A stretch of DNA of 64,000 nucleotides from Candidatus Gastranaerophilales bacterium. GTDB lineage: Bacteria; Cyanobacteriota; Vampirovibrionia; Gastranaerophilales; Gastranaerophilaceae. This document shows positions 51,646 to 60,569 of this stretch, one piece after another. The position numbers and the translations under genes were made by a program. The stretch covers positions 103,120 through 167,119 of the forward strand of contig CALUWC010000004.1 of the NCBI GenBank assembly GCA_944324395.1, written 5' to 3'. The notes under the pieces are model-generated. The model made no database searches and was not told where the DNA came from. It saw only the letters and a program-made list of their open reading frames with translations. Positions within the stretch are counted from its first letter, which is position 1. Each line of letters opens with the position of its first letter.

Positions 51646-52809
51646 TTATTTTTTTGCTTTATCTGCTTTTGCTTTATCTTTTTTAGATTGTTCTTTAATC
51701 TTTGATGCTGCTCCGCCTGTTGCATCATCAACTTGTTTACTCAATTTCTTTTGAATTTCTTCAGGATTGTATCTTTCATCTGCATATTCAATTTTTGCTT
51801 TTTTCTTAGCAGATGTTGTTAATTTGTCCAAAGCCTGAATTTGTTTTTCGTTTGTTAAGTAATCTTTAATACCTTTTTGAGCTTTGTCATAAGGTGTAAT
51901 CATTGGCTCACGTCTGTCTTGAACAAGTATAATATGGTATCCGTACGGAGTTTTAACAACATCAGATACAGTATTAGGTTTAATGCTGAATGCAACTTTA
52001 GAAAATTCAGGAACCATTTGTTCTTTTGCAAAGAAACCTAAATCTCCGCCAATTTTTGCACTTCCCGGGTCTTCAGAATATTTTTTAGCATATTCGGTAA
52101 ATTTTGAACTGTCAGCTTTTAATTCTTTGTCCAATTTATCTGCTAAAGCTTTCTTTTCGTCCATAACTTTTTTTACTTGAGCTTTTAAATCTTCATCAGA
52201 AATTTCTTTTTTAGATTTAGATTTAATATCTTCACCTATTTGATATTCATTTGCAGAAATCAAAATATGAGAAGCTCTTACTTGTTGCGGATTTTGGAAT
52301 TTATCCGGATTTTTCTTATAATAATCTTCACATTCTTTATCGCTTATTGAGATTTTTCCTACAGAATTAGCCAATTTCTGCATTTTAACTTGATTTTTAA
52401 CATCTTTTTTGAAATCTCCGACACTTATTCCGTTTTGTTTTAAAATAGCCATAAGTTGATCTTTTCCGCCCATCTGGTCGATGATTTCTTTTAATTCGTC
52501 ATCTACTTCTTTGTTTGTAACTTTGATACCACGAGCATCAGCTTCTTGTTCAAGTAATTCTTGTATAATTAACTGATTAATTACCTGTTGTTCCATCATA
52601 AGATATAAGAAACCGTCTTTATTACCTTTTAAATCTCCCATTTTACCAAATGGTGACTGAGCTATGCTTTTATCTATTAATTCATCATATTGTGCCTGTG
52701 TAATTGCTTTATCATTAATCTTGATAATAGCATTTTGATTTTTAATACCGCATCCAGTGAATAATAACGCTGATACAGCCAGTGTTACCAGTAATTTTGA
52801 TCCTTTCAT
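51646..52809 (-). CDS. parvulin-type peptidyl-prolyl isomerase lipoprotein (PrsA/SurA-like)
   Basis: 387 aa. Lipoprotein signal peptide with lipobox LFTGC (MKGSKLLVTLAVSALLFTGC). A SurA-type N-terminal chaperone region (ITQAQYDELIDKSIAQSPF...) is followed by a rotamase domain: VRASHILISANEY, then YSEDPGSAKIGGDLGFFAKEQMVPEFSKVAFSIKPNTVSDVVKTPYGYHIILVQDR. The Lys-rich C-terminal tail is unusual. It probably folds exported proteins. SD GAGGG. It follows mfd in the same direction. Confidence 0.9.
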   Translation of the reverse strand: MKGSKLLVTLAVSALLFTGCGIKNQNAIIKINDKAITQAQYDELIDKSIAQSPFGKMGDLKGNKDGFLYLMMEQQVINQLIIQELLEQEADARGIKVTNKEVDDELKEIIDQMGGKDQLMAILKQNGISVGDFKKDVKNQVKMQKLANSVGKISISDKECEDYYKKNPDKFQNPQQVRASHILISANEYQIGEDIKSKSKKEISDEDLKAQVKKVMDEKKALADKLDKELKADSSKFTEYAKKYSEDPGSAKIGGDLGFFAKEQMVPEFSKVAFSIKPNTVSDVVKTPYGYHIILVQDRREPMITPYDKAQKGIKDYLTNEKQIQALDKLTTSAKKKAKIEYADERYNPEEIQKKLSKQVDDATGGAASKIKEQSKKDKAKADKAKK

Positions 52810-52828
52810 TTACTATATCCCTCTCTTT

Positions 52829-55800
52829 TTAGTATTCATGACTAACTTTATATATATAATAAAACAAATCCGTAAGAATGTTAAAAACTTCATTAAAATT
52901 TACATAAGAAGTATTTAAAATTAGTATAGATACTCCTTCTGTACAGGTTTTAGGAGTCGGAGTAAACTGTATTTTTTTTGAAATATTATGTGGAAGAACT
53001 TTTTGAATCATATTCCACTCCGGTTTAGAGTACGGTGTATAGATTCTTATGCAGTTCTGAACTTCACGAATTGCAGAAATTTTAACTTCTGTGGCAGAAA
53101 GTCTGAGTCTTATAAGTTTTATCAAATTTTCTACGCTTTCTGGAGGTTTGGCAAATCTATCTACCCATTCTTCTACAATATAATCCAGTTCTGTTGAAGA
53201 TTTTACATCAGCCAGACGTTTATATTCTATCATTTTTTGTTCGGATGAACCAACCCATTCATCGGGAATATATGCAGTTACGTTTATATCAACTATTGTG
53301 GGATTAGTTTTATCTACTTTTTCGCCCTGAAGTTCGTGTACGGTTTCTTCTAATAATTCGCAGTATGTATCAAATCCCACATTTATCATATGTCCATGCT
53401 GCTTCGTTCCAAGGATATTTCCAACTCCCCTTATTTCCACATCCCGCAGAGCAATTTGATATCCGCTGCCAAGTGTAGTAAATTCTTTTATGGCTTTCAA
53501 ACGGTTAACCGCATCTTCTGTTATTTCTTTACATTTTTTGTAAAAACAATAACAGTAAGCCTGTCGTTGAGAACGTCCGACACGTCCTCGTAGTTGATAA
53601 AGCTGAGCAAGTCCAAATCTGTCCGCATCATGAATTATCATTGTATTAGCATTTGGGATATCTATGCCGTTTTCAATAATTGTTGTAGCAAGAAGAATAT
53701 CATATTCGTGATTAGAAAAATCTATTATAACATCTTCCAGTTGTTTATCGTCCATTTGCCCATGACCGACGGCAATTCTTGCATTTGGAACAATTTTTTG
53801 CAATTGGTTTTTAAATTCCTGAATAGTTTCTACTCTGTTGTACAAATAGAAAACCTGCCCCTCTCTATCTAATTCATGAGTGATGGCATTTTTTACCATA
53901 TTTTCATTCCATTCTCCGACAAAGGTTTTTATTGGAAGTCTGTTTTTAGGCGGAGTATTTATTACAGACATGTCTTTAATGCCGGATAATGACATATAAA
54001 GGGTTCTTGGAATCGGTGTTGCAGACATTGAGATAATATCAATGTTTTCTCTTAATTGTTTTAATTTTTCTTTATGCCGGACTCCAAATCTGTGTTCTTC
54101 ATCTATTACAAGAAGACCTAAATCTCTAAAAACAATATCTGACTGTAACAGTCTGTGAGTTCCTACAACAACATCACATTTGCCTGTTGCCAGATTTTTG
54201 ATTGTTTCATGTTGTTCTTTTTTTGTTCGGAAACGGGATAATAATTCAACATCAACTCCGAAAGGTTTAAATCTTTCTGTTATAGTCTGGAAATGCTGGA
54301 ATGCCAGAATTGTTGTCGGAACAACAACAGCTGCTTGTTTACCGGAGGTTACAGCTTTAAAAATTGCTCTCATAGCAACTTCTGTTTTGCCAAATCCTAC
54401 ATCTCCGCAGATTAGTCTGTCCATCGGATATTCAGATTCCATATCAGTTTTAACCTGTTCAATTGCTTTTAACTGGTCAGGAGTTTCAACAAATTCAAAA
54501 GCTTCTTCCATTTCAATCTGCCAGGTTGTGTCAGGTAAGAATTGAATACCTTTTTGCATTTTTCGTCTTGCATATAAACGCAGCAAATCGTAGGCTACAG
54601 CTTCTACTTCTTTTTTAACTCTGGCTTTTGTGCTTTCCCAATCTCTGCCGCCCATTTTGGAAAGTTTTGGTCTGATATTTCCTGAGCCTCGATATCTGCA
54701 TAAAAGATTTATCTGTTCTGCAGGAATATGGAGTTTGTCTTTGTTTGCATATTCTATTGTCAGATAATCTTTTAACTGACCGTCGATTTCTTGTTTCGAA
54801 AGACCTTTGTATATTCCAAGACCATGTATTGTATGGACAACAAATTCACCGGGTTTAATATCATTTATATTTTCTATGTATTCGGGTTTTTCTTTGAAGT
54901 AGGATTTTTTAGTAGTTGTAATTTCTTTTGAACGTTTGTTAAACAGTTCTCTGTCAGTCATTACAATTGTTTTAAAATCTTCCAGAATACACCCGCCAAG
55001 AACTATGCTTTCTGAAAATTCAACTGCAAAAATTTCTTTTTCCTTTAAAATTTCTTTGACTCTTTCAGGATAATCCGTTGCAATAATAATTTTGTAATCT
55101 TTATGTTCAAGTATAAAATTTGTTATTAAATCTATATCAGCTTCAAAATTTCTTAACGGCTGGGAATCAAATTCGACAAGATTTTCCATATATCCATCAA
55201 TAAAATTATTTAATCCGATTTTAATAAAATATGATGTTTTTCTCATAAATTCTTCGTAAGTAAAATGATTTTTACCTTCAAAGTTTTTTATGAGTCCGAG
55301 TTTCAAATTTTCTTCAAGCTGTTTATTAAATCCGTCATCAATAAATTCATATTTTGAAAAAATTTCTGCAGTTTCATCAAATACTAAAATATAATCTTTG
55401 AGATAATCAAGAACACTGACAAGATTATCATTGAACAAATTTTGATAAACTTCTATCCCTTCAAAATAAGATTCCTCAGGAATGATATCTTCATCATTTG
55501 CAATAATTTCTTTTTGAAGATTTTGAAGGATTTTCTGTTTTCCGTCAAGAGTAAATTTATAAACAGGCAATATATTTATTTCTTTTATTTTTTCAATTGA
55601 TTTTTGGGTTTCATTGTTAAAATATCTTATATCTACGACTTCATCTCCCCAAAGTTCTATTCTTACAGGGTTATCGTCGAGTGAAAAAATATCTGCAATA
55701 TCTCCTCTGATACTAAATTCGGCAATATCATTAACCATTGTAGATTTTTTGTAACCGAGATTAACAAGTTTTTGGGCAAATTGTTTTAAATCTATGCTGT

Positions 55801-56215
55801 CACCGATTTTTATTCTGAGGCTATGTTTGTTGAAAAAATTTTTATCCGGAAATTTTTCCAGAATTGATTTTACAGGACTTATTACTATATCAGGCTGAGT
55901 TTGCAATATTTTTAACTGTTCTGCATAATCATATAAATTCGGGGTAACTGCTTCATACATTGAAATATTTTGAAACGGTAAAATTTCGGATTTAATTTCA
56001 AATGCACTCATCAAATCACTTTGATATTTTAGAGCATTTTGTTCTGTCGATGTAATAAAAAGAATTTTCTTTTTTGAATACTGTCTGATTTTTGATAAAA
56101 GAAAAATCCGAAGTAATGAAGTTAATCCGGTAATCGCAAAAGATTTTCCCTGTTTAACATTCAGTCTGAAATCTTCATAACTCTTTGAAATATCGTCGGT
56201 GTTTATTGTAAACAT
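52829..56215 (-). CDS. mfd: transcription-repair coupling factor
   Basis: About 1128 aa. N-terminal UvrB-like domains, the RNA-polymerase-interacting domain (GEFVVHTIHGLGIYKGLS...), RecG-like translocase with Walker A GDVGFGKTEVAM, the DEEH box VIDEEHRFG, TRG motif and RGRVGRS, then the C-terminal TRCF domain. It releases stalled polymerase and recruits UvrA. ATG 56215 is chosen over TTG 56233: neither has an SD, but TATAAT ends 7 nt before the ATG. Confidence 0.96.
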   Translation of the reverse strand: MFTINTDDISKSYEDFRLNVKQGKSFAITGLTSLLRIFLLSKIRQYSKKKILFITSTEQNALKYQSDLMSAFEIKSEILPFQNISMYEAVTPNLYDYAEQLKILQTQPDIVISPVKSILEKFPDKNFFNKHSLRIKIGDSIDLKQFAQKLVNLGYKKSTMVNDIAEFSIRGDIADIFSLDDNPVRIELWGDEVVDIRYFNNETQKSIEKIKEINILPVYKFTLDGKQKILQNLQKEIIANDEDIIPEESYFEGIEVYQNLFNDNLVSVLDYLKDYILVFDETAEIFSKYEFIDDGFNKQLEENLKLGLIKNFEGKNHFTYEEFMRKTSYFIKIGLNNFIDGYMENLVEFDSQPLRNFEADIDLITNFILEHKDYKIIIATDYPERVKEILKEKEIFAVEFSESIVLGGCILEDFKTIVMTDRELFNKRSKEITTTKKSYFKEKPEYIENINDIKPGEFVVHTIHGLGIYKGLSKQEIDGQLKDYLTIEYANKDKLHIPAEQINLLCRYRGSGNIRPKLSKMGGRDWESTKARVKKEVEAVAYDLLRLYARRKMQKGIQFLPDTTWQIEMEEAFEFVETPDQLKAIEQVKTDMESEYPMDRLICGDVGFGKTEVAMRAIFKAVTSGKQAAVVVPTTILAFQHFQTITERFKPFGVDVELLSRFRTKKEQHETIKNLATGKCDVVVGTHRLLQSDIVFRDLGLLVIDEEHRFGVRHKEKLKQLRENIDIISMSATPIPRTLYMSLSGIKDMSVINTPPKNRLPIKTFVGEWNENMVKNAITHELDREGQVFYLYNRVETIQEFKNQLQKIVPNARIAVGHGQMDDKQLEDVIIDFSNHEYDILLATTIIENGIDIPNANTMIIHDADRFGLAQLYQLRGRVGRSQRQAYCYCFYKKCKEITEDAVNRLKAIKEFTTLGSGYQIALRDVEIRGVGNILGTKQHGHMINVGFDTYCELLEETVHELQGEKVDKTNPTIVDINVTAYIPDEWVGSSEQKMIEYKRLADVKSSTELDYIVEEWVDRFAKPPESVENLIKLIRLRLSATEVKISAIREVQNCIRIYTPYSKPEWNMIQKVLPHNISKKIQFTPTPKTCTEGVSILILNTSYVNFNEVFNILTDLFYYIYKVSHEY

Positions 56216-56222
56216 ATATAAT

Positions 56223-56228
56223 ATTATA
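56223..56228 (-). promoter_or_regulatory. -10 box near the mfd start
   Basis: TATAAT, 7 nt, ATG on the minus strand. The -35 is poor. It lies in the 27-nt gap after panE. Confidence 0.4.
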
Positions 56229-56242
56229 GCCAAAAAGTGAAT

Positions 56243-57175
56243 TTATGCTATATTTTGATTTTCTTCCTGTATAATTTCAATCATATCTTTAAGAACATGA
56301 TTGTACGGAGTCGGAATATTATGCTTTTTTCCCAGTTCAATAACAGTACCGGCAAACATTTCAACTTCGGTTTTTCGTTTGGCTTCAATATCTTGCAGCA
56401 TTGATGTTTTACCTTCGGGTATCATTTTATTAAAAGCTGCGAGAGCTTCATCAATCATTTTATCTGTGTTTTGCACTCCTTCGGCTTGTGCTATTGATTG
56501 AACTTCTTTCATAATTTTTTGTGAAAATTCCATAAATTTTTTGTTGGACTGCATATCGCCAAATGTCATTTTCAAAATGGCAGACGGCTGATTGGAGCTT
56601 ACATTAAGCATAAATTTAAGCCAGTAGGCATGAAGCATATCTTCAGGAATTTTATAATCAATTCCGACTTTATCAAAATATCTTTTAACAATTTCGATGT
56701 CGGCAGAGTCAGTTTGTGTTTTGTCTTTGATTCCGAAAACTATTATCCCGGTTCCGTCATGGGTTATAATATTTTCTTTACGCATTGCACTGTGACCGAT
56801 AAAATATGAAATTAGAGTATGTTTCCAGCTGTATTTCCCGGCAATAATTTCTTCACTTGTTATTCCGTTTAGCAGAGAAATAATAATTGTGTCTTTTTTA
56901 ACAAAATTTTCAATATTTTTAATAACATCATTTAACCCGTCAAATTTTGTTGCAATAAGAATTAAATCTGCCTTAAAATCTTTATTGTCAGGTAATATAT
57001 AGTTAAGATTAAGCGGGTTCCCGTTAAAAATTTTCGGGTTTTTTGTATATTTTTCTAATCTTACGGGGTCTGCGAGTACTTTTAATTTTGTGCTGTCATA
57101 TTCGTTTATTTTATTTGCATATATTGCACCAATTGCTCCTATCCCGCAAATAAGTACATTTTCTATATCGTTCAT
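56243..57175 (-). CDS. panE: 2-dehydropantoate 2-reductase
   Basis: 310 aa. NADP-binding Rossmann start NVLICGIGAIGAIYANKI, LIATKFDGLNDVI, LLNGITSEE and a C-terminal helical domain (AYWLKFMLNVSSNQPSAIL... SMLQDIEAKRKTEVEMFAGTVIELGKKHNIPTPYN). This is the ketopantoate reductase (ApbA/PanE) pattern. It acts in pantothenate synthesis. It is followed closely by mfd. A related ketopantoate-type reductase with another substrate cannot be excluded. Confidence 0.88.
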   Translation of the reverse strand: MNDIENVLICGIGAIGAIYANKINEYDSTKLKVLADPVRLEKYTKNPKIFNGNPLNLNYILPDNKDFKADLILIATKFDGLNDVIKNIENFVKKDTIIISLLNGITSEEIIAGKYSWKHTLISYFIGHSAMRKENIITHDGTGIIVFGIKDKTQTDSADIEIVKRYFDKVGIDYKIPEDMLHAYWLKFMLNVSSNQPSAILKMTFGDMQSNKKFMEFSQKIMKEVQSIAQAEGVQNTDKMIDEALAAFNKMIPEGKTSMLQDIEAKRKTEVEMFAGTVIELGKKHNIPTPYNHVLKDMIEIIQEENQNIA

Positions 57176-57301
57176 AACAATTTTATCTTAGCACAATAAA
57201 TTTTTTATATTAAAATTTTTTACATTTTCTTAATTTGTGAGCAAATTTTACCTAAAATAAAACTTTATATATAAGTAGGTATAACGTGTGTAAAATGTAG
57301 T

Positions 57302-58075
57302 GTGGTTAAAAGCGGAATGGAAATTTCTCGTGTAAGTCAATATCGTGTTGGTTTAGATTCGAATATACAACTGAATAATTTAAACAGAAAAGTATATTTT
57401 GGTAATGAAAATATAAAAGATACTTTTCAAACCACATCGCCTGCTAAGTTATATAATGAGAATCTTATTAAAAATCAAATCAATCAAAATAGTGAAATTA
57501 AAAGAATTTTATCCGAGAATCATATTGCCGGAAAATTAAATATGACTGAATTATATGATTTGATGAACAATCACTGTTTAGATACTCAAAATACAGTATC
57601 TGCAATTGTTGCAAATTTACCTCAGGCACTCAGACAAAAAGTAAATATAAAAAATTTGAAAGATGCTGCAATGCTGCATGATTTCGGTAAGGTTTTAATT
57701 CCGGCAGAAATTCTTAATAAAACATGTTCTTTAACTCCGGAAGAACATAGAATTATGGATTTGCATTCAGAACTGGGTTATCAGCTTTTAAAAAATACAG
57801 GTGTTAATAATGAAGTTCTAAACCTTGTGAGAAATCATCATAACACCTCAGGTAATAATTATATTCCAGATATAAATCTTCAAATATTAAATCTTGCAGA
57901 TAAATATTCTGCACTGACTGAAAAACGTGTTTATAAAGAAGCTTATTCGCCGAAAAAGGCTCTCACCGTAATATATGCTGATGTTAAACGCGGCGATGTT
58001 CATCCGTTTATTTTTAATGCACTTGTCAAAGCTGTCAATAATAATGAAGTTTCTCAAAATGTAAACAAATGTTAA
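57302..58075 (+). CDS. HD-domain (HD-GYP-like) phosphohydrolase
   Basis: 257 aa. Metal-binding HD motif in AAMLHDFGKVLIPAEILNK (His126-Asp127), HSELGYQLLKNTG, and RNHHNTSG where c-di-GMP phosphodiesterases have HHExxDGxGYP. So the GYP loop is missing and c-di-GMP hydrolysis is uncertain. N-terminal ~50 residues are Asn-rich and include VYFGNENIK. The start is unclear: GTG 57302 has TAAAAT 5 nt upstream, while ATG 57317 lacks an SD. Confidence 0.8.
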   Translation: MVKSGMEISRVSQYRVGLDSNIQLNNLNRKVYFGNENIKDTFQTTSPAKLYNENLIKNQINQNSEIKRILSENHIAGKLNMTELYDLMNNHCLDTQNTVSAIVANLPQALRQKVNIKNLKDAAMLHDFGKVLIPAEILNKTCSLTPEEHRIMDLHSELGYQLLKNTGVNNEVLNLVRNHHNTSGNNYIPDINLQILNLADKYSALTEKRVYKEAYSPKKALTVIYADVKRGDVHPFIFNALVKAVNNNEVSQNVNKC

Positions 58076-58268
58076 AGAGTATATAAAAAATATGGCAATT
58101 TTTTATAACAAAAATTTTTTATATAAATGTAAGGGATATTAAAGAAAAAGAAAACGGGGAAGATAAAGAAAAAGTAAATAATGGTTGCGACAAAAGACAT
58201 TTCGTAAATTGGGGAAAATATTTTAGGGGAAAATAAAATCGAATCATCCATCATAATCAATCATTATG

Positions 58269-58297
58269 GGTGCTGAATATATTTCAGTGCCTTTTTT
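58269..58297 (+). terminator. terminator downstream of HD gene region
   Basis: Stem GGTGCTGAA/TTCAGTGCC (two G-T pairs), then TTTTTT. It lies 194 bp after the HD gene stop. The intervening AT-rich sequence has no gene, so this may end a long 3' UTR or a small RNA. Confidence 0.6.
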
Positions 58298-58338
58298 CTT
58301 TTATTTAAAGGCAATTATACAAAACTATCTGTTTATTG

Positions 58339-58344
58339 TACAAT
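58339..58344 (+). promoter_or_regulatory. -10 box, leaderless spacing (symporter)
   Basis: TACAAT, then TTATTT and ATG 58351. Weak -35, no SD. This supports ATG 58351 rather than the in-frame TTG 58336. Confidence 0.4.
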
Positions 58345-58350
58345 TTATTT

Positions 58351-59796
58351 ATGAATTTAGACAGCCGGATTGATAGTATTTTATCTCCCGTTGCAAATAA
58401 AATTTCGGGATTAATTTTTTCACATGTAACCATAAACGGTGTTCGTGTGGAATTTTTAATTGTATTATTGATAATTGCAGCTTTATATTTTACATTCAGA
58501 ACAAAATTTATTGGTTTTTGGGGATTTAAACATGCAATAAATCTTATTACTAAAAAATACAAACATGATGATACAATAATTCGGAAAAAACAAGGCGAAG
58601 TATCATCATTCCAGGCTCTAACAGCAACTATTTCAGCATCTGCAGGCATGGGAAATGTTGTAGGTTCAGCTTTAGCTGTGTCTGTAGGCGGACCGGGCGT
58701 AATTTTCTGGATGATTGTTGCAGGGATTTTTTCGATGGCATTAAAGTTTGCAGAGGTATTGCTGGGTATAAAATTCAGACAGATAAATAAAGACGGAACA
58801 TCTTCCGGCGGACCTATGTATTACATAGCAAATGGTTTGAGAGCATCATGGATAAAACCTTTTGCACCATACCTTTCTAAAATATATGCTGTTTGCTGTG
58901 TGTTTGCTATGATAGGCGGTTGGAATTTATTTCAAATAAATGCAATTACAACACAAATTACAAATGTTACGGGGTTGTTTGAGGGGCGGCGTTGGATTTT
59001 TGGTTTAATTGTTGCTGTTATTACTTATGTGACAGTTATCGGCGGGATTAAATCAATAGGAAAATTTACATCTAAGGTAACTCCGGTTATGTGCAGCTTA
59101 TATGTGTTTTCAGCTTTTATAATATGTTTATTAAATATTCATCATATTCCTGAAACTGTTTGTTTAATTATTAAAGAAGCCTTTAAACCTACAGCTGTAA
59201 CTGGCGGAGCTTTTGCCTGTATGTTGTGGGGATTTAGACGGGCAATGTTTGCAAATGAAGCCGGTCTGGGAACGGCTCCTATTGCCTTTTCTGCAGTTAA
59301 AACTAATAAACCTGTTGCACAAGCTTTTATTGCAATGCTTCAGCCTTTTGTTGATACGGTAATTGTCGGTTCTGCTACAGCTTTTATTATTGTTGTAACC
59401 GGAGCATATTTGAATTCAAACGGTATTGAAGGAATTGAATTAACATCGAAAGCTTTTGCTTCTGTTTGTCCGTTTTTCCCTGTGTTGTTAACATTTATGG
59501 CATGTTGTTTTGTTTTGTCTACTATGCTTTGCGGATCATATTACGGAACAAAAAGCTGGACATTTTTATTTGGAGAATCAAAGTTAACCACAAGAACTTT
59601 TCAGATAATTTATTGTCTTTTCATAATAATCGGTTCTGCTATGAATTTGAAAAGTGTTGTAAATTTGTCTGATGCATTTACTTTATTTTTAGCAGTTCCT
59701 AATTTATTTGCAGTATTTTTATTATCTGATATAATAATGAAAGAATTAAAAAGATATTGCCGAAAATATAATATCGGAGTTTTTAAAAACGAATAA
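58351..59796 (+). CDS. sodium:alanine/glycine symporter (AGCS family)
   Basis: About 481 aa, ~11 membrane spans. SSFQALTATISASAGMGNVVGSALAVSVGGPGVIFWM is the AGCS signature near the start, followed by GGPMYYIANGL, MLWGFRRAMFANEAGLGTAPIAFSA and IVGSATAFIIVVTGAY. It imports small neutral amino acids with Na+. No partner gene. The start is chosen from the TACAAT spacing. Confidence 0.93.
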   Translation: MNLDSRIDSILSPVANKISGLIFSHVTINGVRVEFLIVLLIIAALYFTFRTKFIGFWGFKHAINLITKKYKHDDTIIRKKQGEVSSFQALTATISASAGMGNVVGSALAVSVGGPGVIFWMIVAGIFSMALKFAEVLLGIKFRQINKDGTSSGGPMYYIANGLRASWIKPFAPYLSKIYAVCCVFAMIGGWNLFQINAITTQITNVTGLFEGRRWIFGLIVAVITYVTVIGGIKSIGKFTSKVTPVMCSLYVFSAFIICLLNIHHIPETVCLIIKEAFKPTAVTGGAFACMLWGFRRAMFANEAGLGTAPIAFSAVKTNKPVAQAFIAMLQPFVDTVIVGSATAFIIVVTGAYLNSNGIEGIELTSKAFASVCPFFPVLLTFMACCFVLSTMLCGSYYGTKSWTFLFGESKLTTRTFQIIYCLFIIIGSAMNLKSVVNLSDAFTLFLAVPNLFAVFLLSDIIMKELKRYCRKYNIGVFKNE

Positions 59797-59820
59797 CAAA
59801 GTTGAGGGAGAAAGTATTAA

Positions 59821-60468
59821 ATGATTAAAAAGGGTTGTTTAGATATTGTACAATCAAAATGTGAAAATTGTCAGGATTGTGTATTGGGCAAAACTCGTAA
59901 AAATGTAGTTTTTTCTGATGGAAATCCTGAAACTGCAAAAATTGTTCTAATCGGAGAAGCTCCCGGTGAAAATGAAGACGAAACAGGTAAACCATTTGTT
60001 GGTCGTGCAGGTCAATTATTGAATAAGTTTTTGGAAGAAGCAGGTATTTCAAGACAGGACGATTTGTATATTATAAATACCGTAAAATGCAGACCGCCTG
60101 AAAACAGAGTCCCTACTGATGTAGAAAAAGCAATGTGTGAAAAATATTTAACTGCTCAAATAGATATTATGAATCCTAAAGCAATAATATTCTGCGGAGC
60201 AACTTCTTTAAAATCCTTCTGGGAAGATAAAAAGGTTCAAATATCAAAAGTCAGAGGCAAATGGTTTAACGTTACGGTTAACGGAAAAGAATACAAGGCT
60301 ATGGCTATATTCCACCCGTCATATTTATTGAGAAATCATTCAATGGAAGAAGGGTCGCCAAGAAGATTGATGCAGCAAGATTTAGCTGAAATCAAATCAA
60401 AAATTCTTGGTGATAAACAGGTGTGTCCCTCCTGTAACCCTTTCAATAAGGAAATGGCTCTGGTTTAA
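59821..60468 (+). CDS. uracil-DNA glycosylase family 4
   Basis: 215 aa. Iron-sulfur cluster cysteines in SKCENCQDC (N-terminal pair), CRPPENR and AMCEKYL. Motif A GEAPGENEDETGKPFVGRAGQLL, motif B FHPSYLLRN. This is the thermostable type-4 UDG seen in many bacteria, which removes uracil from DNA. It lacks the KRRIH loop of UdgX. SD GAGG. It ends at a bidirectional terminator. Confidence 0.93.
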   Translation: MIKKGCLDIVQSKCENCQDCVLGKTRKNVVFSDGNPETAKIVLIGEAPGENEDETGKPFVGRAGQLLNKFLEEAGISRQDDLYIINTVKCRPPENRVPTDVEKAMCEKYLTAQIDIMNPKAIIFCGATSLKSFWEDKKVQISKVRGKWFNVTVNGKEYKAMAIFHPSYLLRNHSMEEGSPRRLMQQDLAEIKSKILGDKQVCPSCNPFNKEMALV

Positions 60469-60537
60469 TAAGGCTGATAATTCAGGAAGCAGTAATTATA
60501 CTTCCAGATATAATCTTGTAAACAGATAATAAATTTA

Positions 60538-60568
60538 TTAAAAACGGTCTATATCAGACCGTTTTTAA
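60538..60568. terminator. bidirectional terminator
   Basis: Perfect 13-bp stem TTAAAAACGGTCT/AGACCGTTTTTAA with a 5-nt loop, between the convergent glycosylase and metallophosphoesterase genes. Confidence 0.9.
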
Positions 60569-60569
60569 T

